Positions 26,901 to 33,419 of a DNA stretch of 64,000 bases are shown piece by piece (position 1 is the stretch's first letter; each line of letters opens with the position of its first letter). Both the position numbers and the translations under genes were made by a program. This DNA comes from Clostridium kluyveri. Lineage in GTDB: Bacteria; Bacillota; Clostridia; Clostridiales; Clostridiaceae. The stretch lies in contig NZ_CP018335.1 of NCBI RefSeq assembly GCF_001902295.1, positions 3,782,001 through 3,846,000 on the forward strand, written 5' to 3'. The notes beneath the pieces were generated by a model. It did not search any database. It had not been told where the DNA came from and saw nothing but the letters and a program-made list of their open reading frames with translations.

Positions 26901-27038
26901 CTAACTCTTCTGCTTGCACACATCCTCCTGACACTTAACCTTTTCCACGCAAATTTCCATAAATTGAATACCTTCTCTTAAAAGCTCCCTAAGCACCTTG
27001 TTTTCCTTCTGCAGCTTCATAAACTCCTTATCTCGCAT
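26901..27038 (-). CDS. Small helical phage protein (45 aa)
   Basis: Starts MRDKEFMKLQKENKVLRELL with a good GGAGG site ten bases upstream; heptad-like leucines suggest a short coiled coil, followed by a Cys-containing tail (MEICVEKVKCQEDVC). Unknown role. Confidence 0.5.
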   Translation of the reverse strand: MRDKEFMKLQKENKVLRELLREGIQFMEICVEKVKCQEDVCKQKS

Positions 27039-27056
27039 CTATTTATTGGCCTCCCT

Positions 27057-27236
27057 TCAAGCACTCATCAGCACTTTTAAACTTCTTTTTGCAATAGTAA
27101 ACATCTGCTCCATGCTTGTCTTTTTACCGAACTTCATTCGGTTTTCTCTTATATCATCTGTAGTAATTTGCATTATTTCTTTGAGTTCCTGGTCTGTCAC
27201 TTTGATGCCGGCGTTATGGAACAATTGTTTTATCAT
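27057..27236 (-). CDS. Small phage protein (59 aa)
   Basis: Starts MIKQLFHNAGIKVTDQELKE, then RENRMKFGKKTSMEQMF. AAGGTGG precedes the ATG. Basic and helical; could be a small DNA-binding or regulatory protein. No family recognised. Confidence 0.55.
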   Translation of the reverse strand: MIKQLFHNAGIKVTDQELKEIMQITTDDIRENRMKFGKKTSMEQMFTIAKRSLKVLMSA

Positions 27237-27252
27237 GCTTCCACCTTCTTTC

Positions 27253-28014
27253 CTATTTATGTTTTACTAATATGCCATCCCTTATTAACCTTTCTATCTT
27301 CCCATTTATAGCTTGAGCAGACTTATTTATATATTCTTTTATGACATCACTTTTATAACCATTGTTATACATATCAGTTACAATACTTATTTCTTCACTT
27401 CTCCAGCTGCGGGACAAGTCCTTGATAGGCCACATGTTTAGACCTAAATCGTTGATTCTCCTTTTAATGCCTGCTTCTGTCCTAAGAATCTGCATTGACA
27501 GCTCTCTATAACTGTATCTGAAGATTCCAAGTAAACTTTCAAGCTGCGAATCTTCCTTTTTGGTCCATTGGGTAACCTTGTATTTAGAAAAAGCAATATC
27601 CGCCCTTCTCTGCCCTTTTACCCAATCTGGCTCAAGTCCCAATTCATTTTCTTTAAATTTGCTAAAATCAATATGCATTCTGTATTCTCTGGCCCACTTC
27701 CAAAAATCTTCCAAATAAACTACTCTAAAACTACTATTCAAAACTTTTTTATTTTTAACAGGGAACCCTTTTCTTATCCAGTTACGCAATGTATAACCAG
27801 TACCTTTTTCTCTTCCTATAGCCTTAAAAAGTTGATTGACTGTTATATACTCACCATTATCCAAAAATGCTCCAAGCTGCAAACGTGTTTTCTTATTCAT
27901 TATTGAAGATATACTTCTGTTTAAATCATTAGCCATAGCATTAATGGACTTAATTCCCCAATTATTTTCTAGATACTCAACTTCACTTATGGAAAAATTA
28001 CTATTCCTTCCCAT
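27253..28014 (-). CDS. Phage DNA-binding protein with Myb/SANT-like repeats
   Basis: This 253-residue protein contains several helix-turn-helix units with spaced tryptophans: SISEVEYLENNWGIKSINAM at the start, a MerR-like middle (YITVNQLFKAIGREKGTGYT ... WIRKGFP), QWTKKEDSQLESLLGIF and SWRSEEISIVTDMYNNGY. Myb-like and helix-turn-helix repeats of this kind occur in phage regulators. It lies in the early operon; a role in control of phage transcription is inferred, not shown. Confidence 0.65.
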   Translation of the reverse strand: MGRNSNFSISEVEYLENNWGIKSINAMANDLNRSISSIMNKKTRLQLGAFLDNGEYITVNQLFKAIGREKGTGYTLRNWIRKGFPVKNKKVLNSSFRVVYLEDFWKWAREYRMHIDFSKFKENELGLEPDWVKGQRRADIAFSKYKVTQWTKKEDSQLESLLGIFRYSYRELSMQILRTEAGIKRRINDLGLNMWPIKDLSRSWRSEEISIVTDMYNNGYKSDVIKEYINKSAQAINGKIERLIRDGILVKHK

Positions 28015-28038
28015 GGCTTCTTCTCTCCCTCTCCATAC

Positions 28039-28248
28039 CTAATACCACTCACAATCCTTAGTAATATGCAACCAGCTAACATCAACCAAAGTCACCTTCA
28101 AATACCCCTTCATTTTTTGCACTTTTACCGGTTTATGCTTCTCTGGATATTCCCATGCATCATAAAACTTTTTACAGAATCTTGTGAACAGGTCCTTGTC
28201 TGCATTACTTAATTTGTTAAATCCTTTAACTTCCTCGGCATTAAACAT
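28039..28248 (-). CDS. Small phage protein (69 aa)
   Basis: I chose ATG 28248 (MFNAEEVKGFNKLSNADKDL) because AGGGAGA lies just upstream and this avoids an 88-base overlap with the next gene. The rest includes FTRFCKKFYDAWEYPE and a beta-rich end (GYLKVTLVDVSWLHI). Similar short proteins occur in Clostridial phage early regions. No function known. Confidence 0.55.
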   Translation of the reverse strand: MFNAEEVKGFNKLSNADKDLFTRFCKKFYDAWEYPEKHKPVKVQKMKGYLKVTLVDVSWLHITKDCEWY

Positions 28249-28265
28249 TTTCTTTATCTCCCTTC

Positions 28266-28481
28266 CTAAATTTTCAAATACCACTGTCCGTTTTTGATTA
28301 CCTCTGCTAGCTGGTCCGGTTTGAAGCAAAGACTTAAATGATACATGATACATGAAAACATCATATAGCCATCAAATATATTTTTTAGCCCTTCTTTCTG
28401 TATTAAAGGGTGCTCCACCTTAACCTTTATGTCTGGATTGTACTTTATAGATTCCAATAATACCTCGTTAAAATCATTCAT
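28266..28481 (-). CDS. Small phage protein related to its upstream neighbour
   Basis: About 71 residues from ATG 28481 (MNDFNEVLLESIK) with AAAGGAGG upstream. Its C-terminal half VKVEHPLIQKE ... LAEVIKNGQWYLKI is clearly similar to the C-terminal half of the next gene upstream (VKVEHEIIQPE ... LREVILEGKWYIKE). The two probably come from a duplication. Role unknown. Confidence 0.6.
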   Translation of the reverse strand: MNDFNEVLLESIKYNPDIKVKVEHPLIQKEGLKNIFDGYMMFSCIMYHLSLCFKPDQLAEVIKNGQWYLKI

Positions 28482-28483
28482 CC

Positions 28484-28888
28484 TTAATCCTCCTTTATAT
28501 ACCATTTGCCCTCTAAAATGACTTCTCTCAATTCTGCTGCACCCAAACTATTAGATAAGATATATAACAAACGATCTATTGAGTTCCAATATGTTGTATC
28601 TCCATAGTCACTCAGAAATCTTTCTGGTTGTATAATCTCATGCTCAACTTTAACCCATTTCCCACTCTCTAAAGCTTCCATAAAAGTTACTGGTTTCTGA
28701 ACTAATTCCCATTTTCCTTCTATATCAATAATTATTTCATCCCCATGAGCGTTCCTACTAACTAACCAACCTCTATCGTTTAATTTAAGAAAAACAACTC
28801 CATCCACATCCGTATACTGTTTAAACTCTAACTTACGGTTTTTCTCCAACATTTGTATTGCTTCTGATAAACTATAAGTCCTTGGCAT
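28484..28888 (-). CDS. Phage hypothetical protein with two short repeats (134 aa)
   Basis: Starts MPRTYSLSEAIQMLEKNRKL; the segment SEAIQMLEKNRKLEFKQ is followed later by TFMEALESGKWVKVEHE, so the protein holds two versions of an EAL..GKW unit, and a C-terminal part shared with the downstream gene. Such EALexGKWVR repeats are known in small phage proteins of unknown role. AAGGAGGTAAAG precedes the ATG. Confidence 0.6.
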   Translation of the reverse strand: MPRTYSLSEAIQMLEKNRKLEFKQYTDVDGVVFLKLNDRGWLVSRNAHGDEIIIDIEGKWELVQKPVTFMEALESGKWVKVEHEIIQPERFLSDYGDTTYWNSIDRLLYILSNSLGAAELREVILEGKWYIKED

Positions 28889-28894
28889 CCTTCT

Positions 28895-29101
28895 TTACCT
28901 CCTTCTCCTCCTACAAGGTCGTTCCATACTCTCCAATTCCTCGGAATATTTATTTAAGGGTAAACTTTCTAAAGAATCGGTATAGTAATCAATATTTTCA
29001 TGCGGGTAACATAGTTCTTGAATAATAGCTTGAGCCAATTCTCTGCGTGTTACCTGTGCTCCTGCAAATACACCCATTTTAATTTTTACTGAGTTGGTCA
29101 T
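28895..29101 (-). CDS. Small phage protein (68 aa)
   Basis: From ATG 29101 (MTNSVKIKMGVFAGAQVTRR) to a strongly basic C-terminus (PCRRRRR). A GTG 12 bases upstream would be an alternative but sits on top of the purine site. Early operon member; no family recognised. Confidence 0.5.
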   Translation of the reverse strand: MTNSVKIKMGVFAGAQVTRRELAQAIIQELCYPHENIDYYTDSLESLPLNKYSEELESMERPCRRRRR

Positions 29102-29273
29102 GCTCAATCTCACTCCATCCCCAATCTAAATTTTGACAAAGTATATCAAATAAAGCTTTTTCTATTTCTTCATTAGTTGCATCCTCGTTCAATCCTAATT
29201 CCTTCATTGTAAATTCCTCACCATTTACATAAGGTGTTGAAGCACTAAGTTTAATTCTTCTTGAGGTGGTCAT
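29079..29273 (-). CDS. Small phage protein (64 aa)
   Basis: Starts MTTSRRIKLSASTPYVNGEE with GGAGGTTG upstream; the middle is acidic and helical (MKELGLNEDATNEEIEKAL). Abuts the antirepressor gene directly. No family recognised. Confidence 0.5.
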   Translation of the reverse strand: MTTSRRIKLSASTPYVNGEEFTMKELGLNEDATNEEIEKALFDILCQNLDWGWSEIEHDQLSKN

Positions 29274-30062
29274 TTATATTGCAACCTCCTCCCTTATCCT
29301 TACTCCATTTTTAATGGCCATTTCCTTTACTATAGTTACATATATTTCTTTAAGCCTTGGCTCATTTTCCAGCACATCAAGTATGTTTAATTTTTCTATT
29401 TTACTTGGAGCCATGCCATTTTCTTTAGCTCTTTTCTTAAGATTTACGATCAATACATTGGGTCTGCATTTACCCCTTACTTTCAGAGCTTCATACACCT
29501 GATCCTTTGGAGTCTTATAATCTCCAAGTTCTCTTCCTATGGCATTTAAAATCCTATTACACTCTCGGCGCCACGCTGCTTGTGGATTCAATGTAATTAC
29601 ATTTCTTATATCCTGTACTTCTTCTTTAACCTCGCTGGTCTGTTTCTTGGCTTCCTCAATCTGTAGGCGCATGTCTTTCATTTCTTGAAGTGACTGAATC
29701 AAAACATCTTCTATGCATGTTGGTTTACTTTCCTTAACCCTGAAATAAGTTTCTTCTAACTCCTCATATATATCCCATGCTTCGTCAGTATCTAAAATTT
29801 TTGCATGTCTCGCTGCTCCCCTGTCTGTCCATAAATATAAAATAGATACAAATTTTAGGCTTTCGTCATTTAGTACATACCCTTTAAATTCCTTTAATTC
29901 CTCACCTTCCAATTTAAAATAATGTTTACCTTCTACAAATCTTTCTGAATTTCTAGTGAAGTTTTTACTTATGTTTTGTTCATTTGTTCCATACTGCTCC
30001 GCCAAAACCTTAGTAGTCATAATTCTCTGATTTTTAAATTCCATGGGCATTATATTACTCAA
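29274..30062 (-). CDS. ORF6N-domain phage antirepressor-like protein
   Basis: A 262-residue protein. The N-terminal ORF6N domain is clear: QRIMTTKVLAEQYGTNEQNI, NFTRNSERFVEGKHYF and YLWTDRGAARHAKIL. A central coiled coil (residues 110-150) leads to a C-terminal helical domain with WRRECNRILNAIGRELGDYK. Such proteins bind DNA or repressors and help lytic switching. TTG start at 30062 eight bases from GGAGGG; ATG 12 bases later is an alternative. Confidence 0.85.
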   Translation of the reverse strand: MSNIMPMEFKNQRIMTTKVLAEQYGTNEQNISKNFTRNSERFVEGKHYFKLEGEELKEFKGYVLNDESLKFVSILYLWTDRGAARHAKILDTDEAWDIYEELEETYFRVKESKPTCIEDVLIQSLQEMKDMRLQIEEAKKQTSEVKEEVQDIRNVITLNPQAAWRRECNRILNAIGRELGDYKTPKDQVYEALKVRGKCRPNVLIVNLKKRAKENGMAPSKIEKLNILDVLENEPRLKEIYVTIVKEMAIKNGVRIREEVAI

Positions 30063-30087
30063 CTCTTATCCCTCCTTCCATTTTCCC

Positions 30088-30582
30088 CTAAAGACATTCA
30101 CCACACTTCAAATATTTTTCCACTGAGAGTTTTAGACTGCTTGTTTGTTTAGAAATCTCTTCAAGAAAATTAATAACATGTTCAAGCTTTGGTTTTTCAT
30201 CCTCATCAATAACCCCATCTTTAGTGATAGCGATTAATTCCGATTTAATTACCCCTATACCTTCCAGTGAACCAATGACTTGAAGTGTAACCCTGTCAAT
30301 TCCCAGCACCTCAATCTTTGGTACTGTAAGTCTTCCTATGGGGCATTCGTTGCAACAATAATAGTTCATGAGTTCTGGTGCGCTATAGATTTCTGCCATC
30401 TTAACTACTACATCTGGAGGTATTTGTTTACATACTCCAGTCTCATAATTGAGAATAGAGCTTGGACTAACTCCCATCATTTCAGCTGCTCCTTCTCTAC
30501 TTTTGAGCTTGTCATTGAATTCTGATGCTCTTATCCTTGCCTTTTTATAAGCATTGTCAGCATCCCTTACTGTTTTTCCCAT
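30088..30582 (-). CDS. XRE-family regulator with C-terminal Cys-containing segment
   Basis: This 164-residue protein has a helix-turn-helix at residues 25-60 (SREGAAEMMGVSPSSILNYE, KQIPPDVVVKMAEIYS) and then YYCCNECPIGRLTVPKIE, a motif common in phage regulators of Clostridia. The C-terminal half is helical, ending CGECL. It lies upstream of the antirepressor and probably regulates early genes. GAAAGGGGTGAG precedes the ATG. Confidence 0.8.
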   Translation of the reverse strand: MGKTVRDADNAYKKARIRASEFNDKLKSREGAAEMMGVSPSSILNYETGVCKQIPPDVVVKMAEIYSAPELMNYYCCNECPIGRLTVPKIEVLGIDRVTLQVIGSLEGIGVIKSELIAITKDGVIDEDEKPKLEHVINFLEEISKQTSSLKLSVEKYLKCGECL

Positions 30583-30767
30583 CCGTCTCTCACCCCTTTC
30601 TTATTCAAACTATAAATTTTCATATGGAATATACAGTTAAATTACACCCCACGCTTTTTTCTCTTATGATAAAATTTTAGTAGCAAAAACTTTGAAAATT
30701 TCATAGCATATATTGAGGATGTGTTTGCTTTTAATTGAAAGTGAAATTTTAAAATAGGCATTTCGGC

Positions 30768-30944
30768 CTATAATCTTTTGCTTTCAATTCTTTGCATTAA
30801 CACATCTAGTCCTCTGGCTCCTGAGCCTTCCTCTTTAAATAATTTTTCAAGGACTATTAATGTTGCTCTCGCTTGACTTTCGTGAAGTTGTCGCATTGCT
30901 TCTGGATCATCCAATGGCCAATTAGCTATAACTTTTATTGCCAT
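30768..30944 (-). CDS. Small phage protein (58 aa)
   Basis: Starts MAIKVIANWPLDDPEAMRQL; ATG 30944 is preferred because AAGGGG lies eight bases upstream. The helical body (LIVLEKLFKEEGSGARGLDV) has no known family. It is the second gene after the Cro-like gene in the early operon. Confidence 0.5.
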   Translation of the reverse strand: MAIKVIANWPLDDPEAMRQLHESQARATLIVLEKLFKEEGSGARGLDVLMQRIESKRL

Positions 30945-30991
30945 GCCCATACCCCTTTTACTTACTTTTTACTATAGTATTCAGTTTAGAA

Positions 30992-31201
30992 TTAAGTTGT
31001 TACTGTTTCATCCAACTCTAGTAGCTTACTTACTGGTACTTCTAGAACTCGAGATATTTTTAGTGCTTGTTCAACATTTGCTATACTTTTACCGGTTTCT
31101 ATATCGCTAATCGTAGTTTGTGGTATGCCAGTCTTCTCTGACAAAAATGCTTGTGACCATTTAAGTTTAGTTCTCATTTGTCTAAGTTTTTTACCGAACA
31201 T
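30992..31201 (-). CDS. Cro-like XRE regulator, first early gene
   Basis: About 69 residues from ATG 31201 (MFGKKLRQMRTKLKW; AAGGAGG upstream), with a full helix-turn-helix (SQAFLSEKTGIPQTTISDIE) and a short C-terminal helix ending VSKLLELDETVTT. It is divergent from the repressor-like gene at 31357 and starts the early lytic operon, the usual place of Cro. A perfect sigma-A promoter and palindromic operators lie in the gap. Confidence 0.85.
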   Translation of the reverse strand: MFGKKLRQMRTKLKWSQAFLSEKTGIPQTTISDIETGKSIANVEQALKISRVLEVPVSKLLELDETVTT

Positions 31202-31227
31202 TATTAAGAACCTCCTTTGCACTTCTT

Positions 31228-31336
31228 AACGATGTATCGTTAAATTTATTATATTATTACTTTTGTAGTTTGTCAACGATGTATCGTTAAAAGTTTTTCT
31301 ATTATTTTGATATAATTGTTTTAACGGTAATTCGTT
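31228..31336. promoter_or_regulatory. Operator array: three palindromic sites spaced 47-48 bp
   Basis: Sites AACGATGTATCGTT at 31228-31241 and 31275-31288 are identical; a degenerate third site AACGGTAATTCGTT lies at 31323-31336. Centres are 47 and 48 bp apart. The first covers the likely start point and the second overlaps the -35 of the minus-strand promoter; the third is just before the plus-strand repressor-like gene. This is the layout of a genetic switch. Confidence 0.75.
31248..31276 (-). promoter_or_regulatory. Consensus sigma-A promoter for the early operon
   Basis: Minus strand TTGACA (31271-31276), a 17-base spacer, and TATAAT (31248-31253): both hexamers are perfect. Operator 2 overlaps the -35 and operator 1 lies just downstream, so a bound repressor would block it. 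Confidence 0.85.
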
Positions 31337-31356
31337 ACGAACAGGTGGTGTTATTA

Positions 31357-31596
31357 TTGAACATATCCGAAGCTACAGCTAAAAGAATTATTGAATTATG
31401 CAAAGACAAAAATATTAGTGTAAATAAGCTCTCTTCTCTATCAGGGCTTACACAGTCAACAGTAGATAGCATAATTAATGGTAAAAGTAAGAATCCTCAA
31501 CTTAAAACAATTTTAAAAATATGCTATGGGGTTGAAATTCCTCTGTATGAGTTTTTCAAATCACCTGTTTTTCAAAATATTGATATTGATATTTAA
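31357..31596 (+). CDS. Small XRE-type repressor-like protein
   Basis: About 79 residues. The TTG at 31357 (LNISEATAKRIIELCKD) has AGGTGG eight bases upstream; a GTG earlier overlaps that site. The helix-turn-helix NKLSSLSGLTQSTVDSIING covers residues 22-42. Divergent to the Cro-like gene across the operator array, so it is a candidate for the protein that binds those sites. It lacks the C-terminal domain of classic CI repressors. Confidence 0.8.
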   Translation: MNISEATAKRIIELCKDKNISVNKLSSLSGLTQSTVDSIINGKSKNPQLKTILKICYGVEIPLYEFFKSPVFQNIDIDI

Positions 31597-31620
31597 AATA
31601 AACTGAAAGGATATGATTTC

Positions 31621-31905
31621 ATGGATAAAGAAACCTTATCTGCTATCAAGCAGCTACTGCAAGAAGAACTGTCTCCAATAAAATCTCAGCTTGATGAAAA
31701 CACCCAAATACTTAAAGCTCTTGAACATAAAGTTGACATTGTAAAAGCCGAGCAAGAAAACATGAAGCATAATTTAGCCAATATTTCCGGCGACATACAA
31801 TCAATAAAAAAAGATGTTAATATACTATCAAAAGATGTAGCTTTCATTGAAACTGCAACTGGTAAAAACATAATGGATATAGCCTACCTTAAATCTGCCA
31901 AATAG
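31621..31905 (+). CDS. Coiled-coil phage protein (94 aa)
   Basis: Starts MDKETLSAIKQLLQEELSP; nearly the whole protein is a coiled coil with repeated IKSQLDENTQILKAL and LANISGDIQSIKKDV heptads. Small coiled-coil proteins of this type follow repressor genes in many Clostridial prophages. Unknown function; might oligomerise with the repressor. GAAAGGATATGATTTC precedes the ATG. Confidence 0.65.
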   Translation: MDKETLSAIKQLLQEELSPIKSQLDENTQILKALEHKVDIVKAEQENMKHNLANISGDIQSIKKDVNILSKDVAFIETATGKNIMDIAYLKSAK

Positions 31906-31970
31906 ATCGAACTATATCTTTAATATTCAGATTGAAGTTAAGTGGTTACTGCTTGTTCTAATTTTGCTAA

Positions 31971-32216
31971 TTACACTACTTCTTTTTGAATTTTAGTTTC
32001 TTCAAAAGCAACTTTCGTATTAAAAAAAATTGCATCTATTGTTTCTGGAGATAAATGTAATAACTGTTTTAAAATTTTTATCTCACTAGCTGTAAAATCT
32101 ACTAATCCATTTTCTTTTTTTGAATATGTTGAAACATCCTTATTTAAAGCATTTGATAGATCTTTCTGGGTAAGCCCTGCTTTAACTCTCTCTGCCTTTA
32201 AAAGATTTGGTTTCAT
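31971..32216 (-). CDS. XRE-family regulator (81 aa)
   Basis: Starts MKPNLLKAERVKAGLTQKDL; the helix-turn-helix continues LSNALNKDVSTYSKKENGL. The C-terminus is short and hydrophobic. It is divergent from the repressor at 32380, with its own strong promoter (32258-32286), forming a second switch-like pair in this region. Its target is unknown. Confidence 0.8.
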   Translation of the reverse strand: MKPNLLKAERVKAGLTQKDLSNALNKDVSTYSKKENGLVDFTASEIKILKQLLHLSPETIDAIFFNTKVAFEETKIQKEVV

Positions 32217-32257
32217 TTTCTATCACCTCGTTTCTTTGAAAACAACTTTATACTAAA

Positions 32258-32286
32258 ATATTAATGCTTTTAAAGAAACTTGTCAA
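32258..32286 (-). promoter_or_regulatory. Strong sigma-A promoter for the 81-residue XRE gene
   Basis: Minus strand TTGACA (32281-32286), 17 bases, TAATAT (32258-32263). GAAAC-type half sites occur on both sides (AAAGAAACTTG, AAAAGTTTCTC, CGTTTCTTTG), so this gap likely binds one of the two adjacent XRE proteins. Confidence 0.7.
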
Positions 32287-32379
32287 TACTTTTCAAATAA
32301 AAAGTTTCTCGTAACGCAAAAATTATTTCTTTTCATGCAACATAGTTTATAATTAAATGTATTAGGGAGGGAGACTTAA

Positions 32380-32790
32380 ATGGCTTCATTCGGAGATAGA
32401 TTAAAAGAACTAAGAAAAAAATCAAATTTGACTCAACAAGAACTGGCAAATAAATTTTACCTCAATAAAAGCTCCATATCTAGATATGAAAATGATACAC
32501 AATTACCCGAGCATAATATACTTGAAAAAATAGCCGATTACTTTAACGTTTCTATAGATTATTTACTAGGCAGGACAAATATACGAAACACCGAAAATAC
32601 CTATGTAACACCCAAAGAACATGAAGATATAGAAGAAGTTGTGGAAGAACTAAGAGAACGATTACTAAATACAGAAAATTTTAAGATAGAAGGCAAGCCT
32701 GCTACCAAAGAAGATATTGAAACAATTTTGGATTCTGTTAAGGTGGGCATAGAAATGGCTAAGATTAAAAAACGTAGAAATCATGAATAA
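32380..32790 (+). CDS. XRE-family phage repressor
   Basis: This 136-residue protein has an N-terminal helix-turn-helix (LRKKSNLTQQELANKFYLNK, SSISRYENDTQLP) and the common IADYFNVSIDYLLGRT continuation. The C-terminal half is helical and acidic then basic (KIKKRRNHE), without a peptidase domain. AGGGAGGGAGAC precedes the ATG. Probably a lysogeny repressor. It ends in a terminator, after which the agr-like genes begin. Confidence 0.85.
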   Translation: MASFGDRLKELRKKSNLTQQELANKFYLNKSSISRYENDTQLPEHNILEKIADYFNVSIDYLLGRTNIRNTENTYVTPKEHEDIEEVVEELRERLLNTENFKIEGKPATKEDIETILDSVKVGIEMAKIKKRRNHE

Positions 32791-32793
32791 ATA

Positions 32794-32830
32794 AAAATTC
32801 TCATTCTAAAATAGTTTGAGAATTTTTTTC
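32794..32830 (+). terminator. Terminator after the repressor gene
   Basis: AAAATTCTCA and TGAGAATTTT form a perfect 10-bp stem followed by TTTTC. It separates the repressor gene from the agrD-like gene, which therefore needs its own promoter. Confidence 0.8.
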
Positions 32831-32840
32831 GTGAAATTCT

Positions 32841-32885
32841 TGTAAAATATAGCAGGAAAATTGAATATCTTGTAGAATTTATACA
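32841..32885 (+). promoter_or_regulatory. Conserved 45-bp element upstream of agrD, copy A
   Basis: Begins TGTAAAATATAG, continues with AATTGAATAT and TTGTAGAA and ends at a -10-like TATACA. A copy with about 80 percent identity lies 474 bases downstream ahead of agrC. There is no good -35 hexamer, which fits a promoter that needs an activator. Identification as promoter is inferred from the conservation and position. Confidence 0.6.
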
Positions 32886-32913
32886 TTAAAACGTTTGAGG
32901 AGGTATATACAAA

Positions 32914-33057
32914 ATGAAATTTTTAAAACAGGAATTATTAAAGAAAAGTATGAAAACGATGGGTTATCTATCTTTATTTTTAGCAGCAATAGTTATGATT
33001 CCAACATCTTCAATGGTTGGTCACCAGCCAAAATGTCCTGATGAACTTTTAAAATAA
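32914..33057 (+). CDS. agrD: AgrD-like cyclic (thio)lactone autoinducer prepeptide
   Basis: A 47-residue peptide with the three parts of AgrD: a basic amphipathic N-terminal helix (KFLKQELLKKSMKTM), a hydrophobic stretch (YLSLFLAAIVMIP), and the C-terminal recognition tail HQPKCPDELLK, which matches the [YH]QPxxPxxL tail of Clostridial AgrD. The ring would be the five residues before His: Ser-Ser-Met-Val-Gly, giving a serine lactone rather than the usual Cys thiolactone. GAGGAGG precedes the ATG. It needs an AgrB peptidase for maturation, and none is visible here. Partner sensor gene follows at 33420. Confidence 0.85.
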   Translation: MKFLKQELLKKSMKTMGYLSLFLAAIVMIPTSSMVGHQPKCPDELLK

Positions 33058-33127
33058 TATATAGTTGTGATATCTTAAAGAATAAACTTTTAACACGTAA
33101 AAGATATTATGTAGTAAAAATTAATTA

Positions 33128-33295
33128 AAATGTAACCATATACAAAAGTTAAAAAACAAAGACAAGATAAATACTTTATTAAACTCAAGTAAATTCACTA
33201 ATAAAGAAATATTTGCTGTGAGCCAACAACTGGACAAACTTATTATTACTTATTATGAACTTAATTTCCTAGATTCTTTAAAAAATAAAACTTAA
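33128..33295 (+). pseudogene. Spo0E-like small protein remnant, no usable start
   Basis: An open frame of about 55 codons ends with SSKFTNKEIFAVSQQLDKLI and ITYYELNF. The SQxLDxLI core is the signature of Spo0E-type aspartyl-phosphate phosphatases, which dephosphorylate Spo0A. No ATG or TTG begins the frame before the core; only a GTG inside the core is available and there is no ribosome site, so it looks broken or carries a sequence error. It ends exactly at a terminator. Confidence 0.5.
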
Positions 33296-33315
33296 GAAAT
33301 TAAGTTTTATTTTTT
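33284..33315 (+). terminator. Strong terminator between agrD and agrC
   Basis: A perfect 12-bp stem AATAAAACTTAA/TTAAGTTTTATT with loop GAAA, followed by TTTT. The stem overlaps the Spo0E-like stop codon. It isolates agrD transcription from agrC. Confidence 0.85.
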
Positions 33316-33359
33316 GTAAAATATAGAGGGGTAATTCAATATATTGTAGAAATTATAAT
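33315..33359 (+). promoter_or_regulatory. Conserved 45-bp element upstream of agrC, copy B
   Basis: TGTAAAATATAG ... AATTCAATAT.TTGTAGAA followed by TATAAT (33354-33359). It corresponds base by base to copy A at 32841-32885 and likewise follows directly after a terminator. The perfect -10 without a -35 suggests activator-dependent transcription. The shared block could be bound by the same regulator. Confidence 0.6.
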
Positions 33360-33419
33360 TAAAGTATTTTTAGTCGCAGTAACCCAAAAACAAATTTTTA
33401 AGAACAAAGGAGGCTTTAC

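Noticed and set aside
26748..27236. Treating three small early frames as noise
   Set aside because: Rejected as noise because each has a start, a ribosome site and tight spacing with neighbours on the same strand; they are listed as genes with modest confidence.
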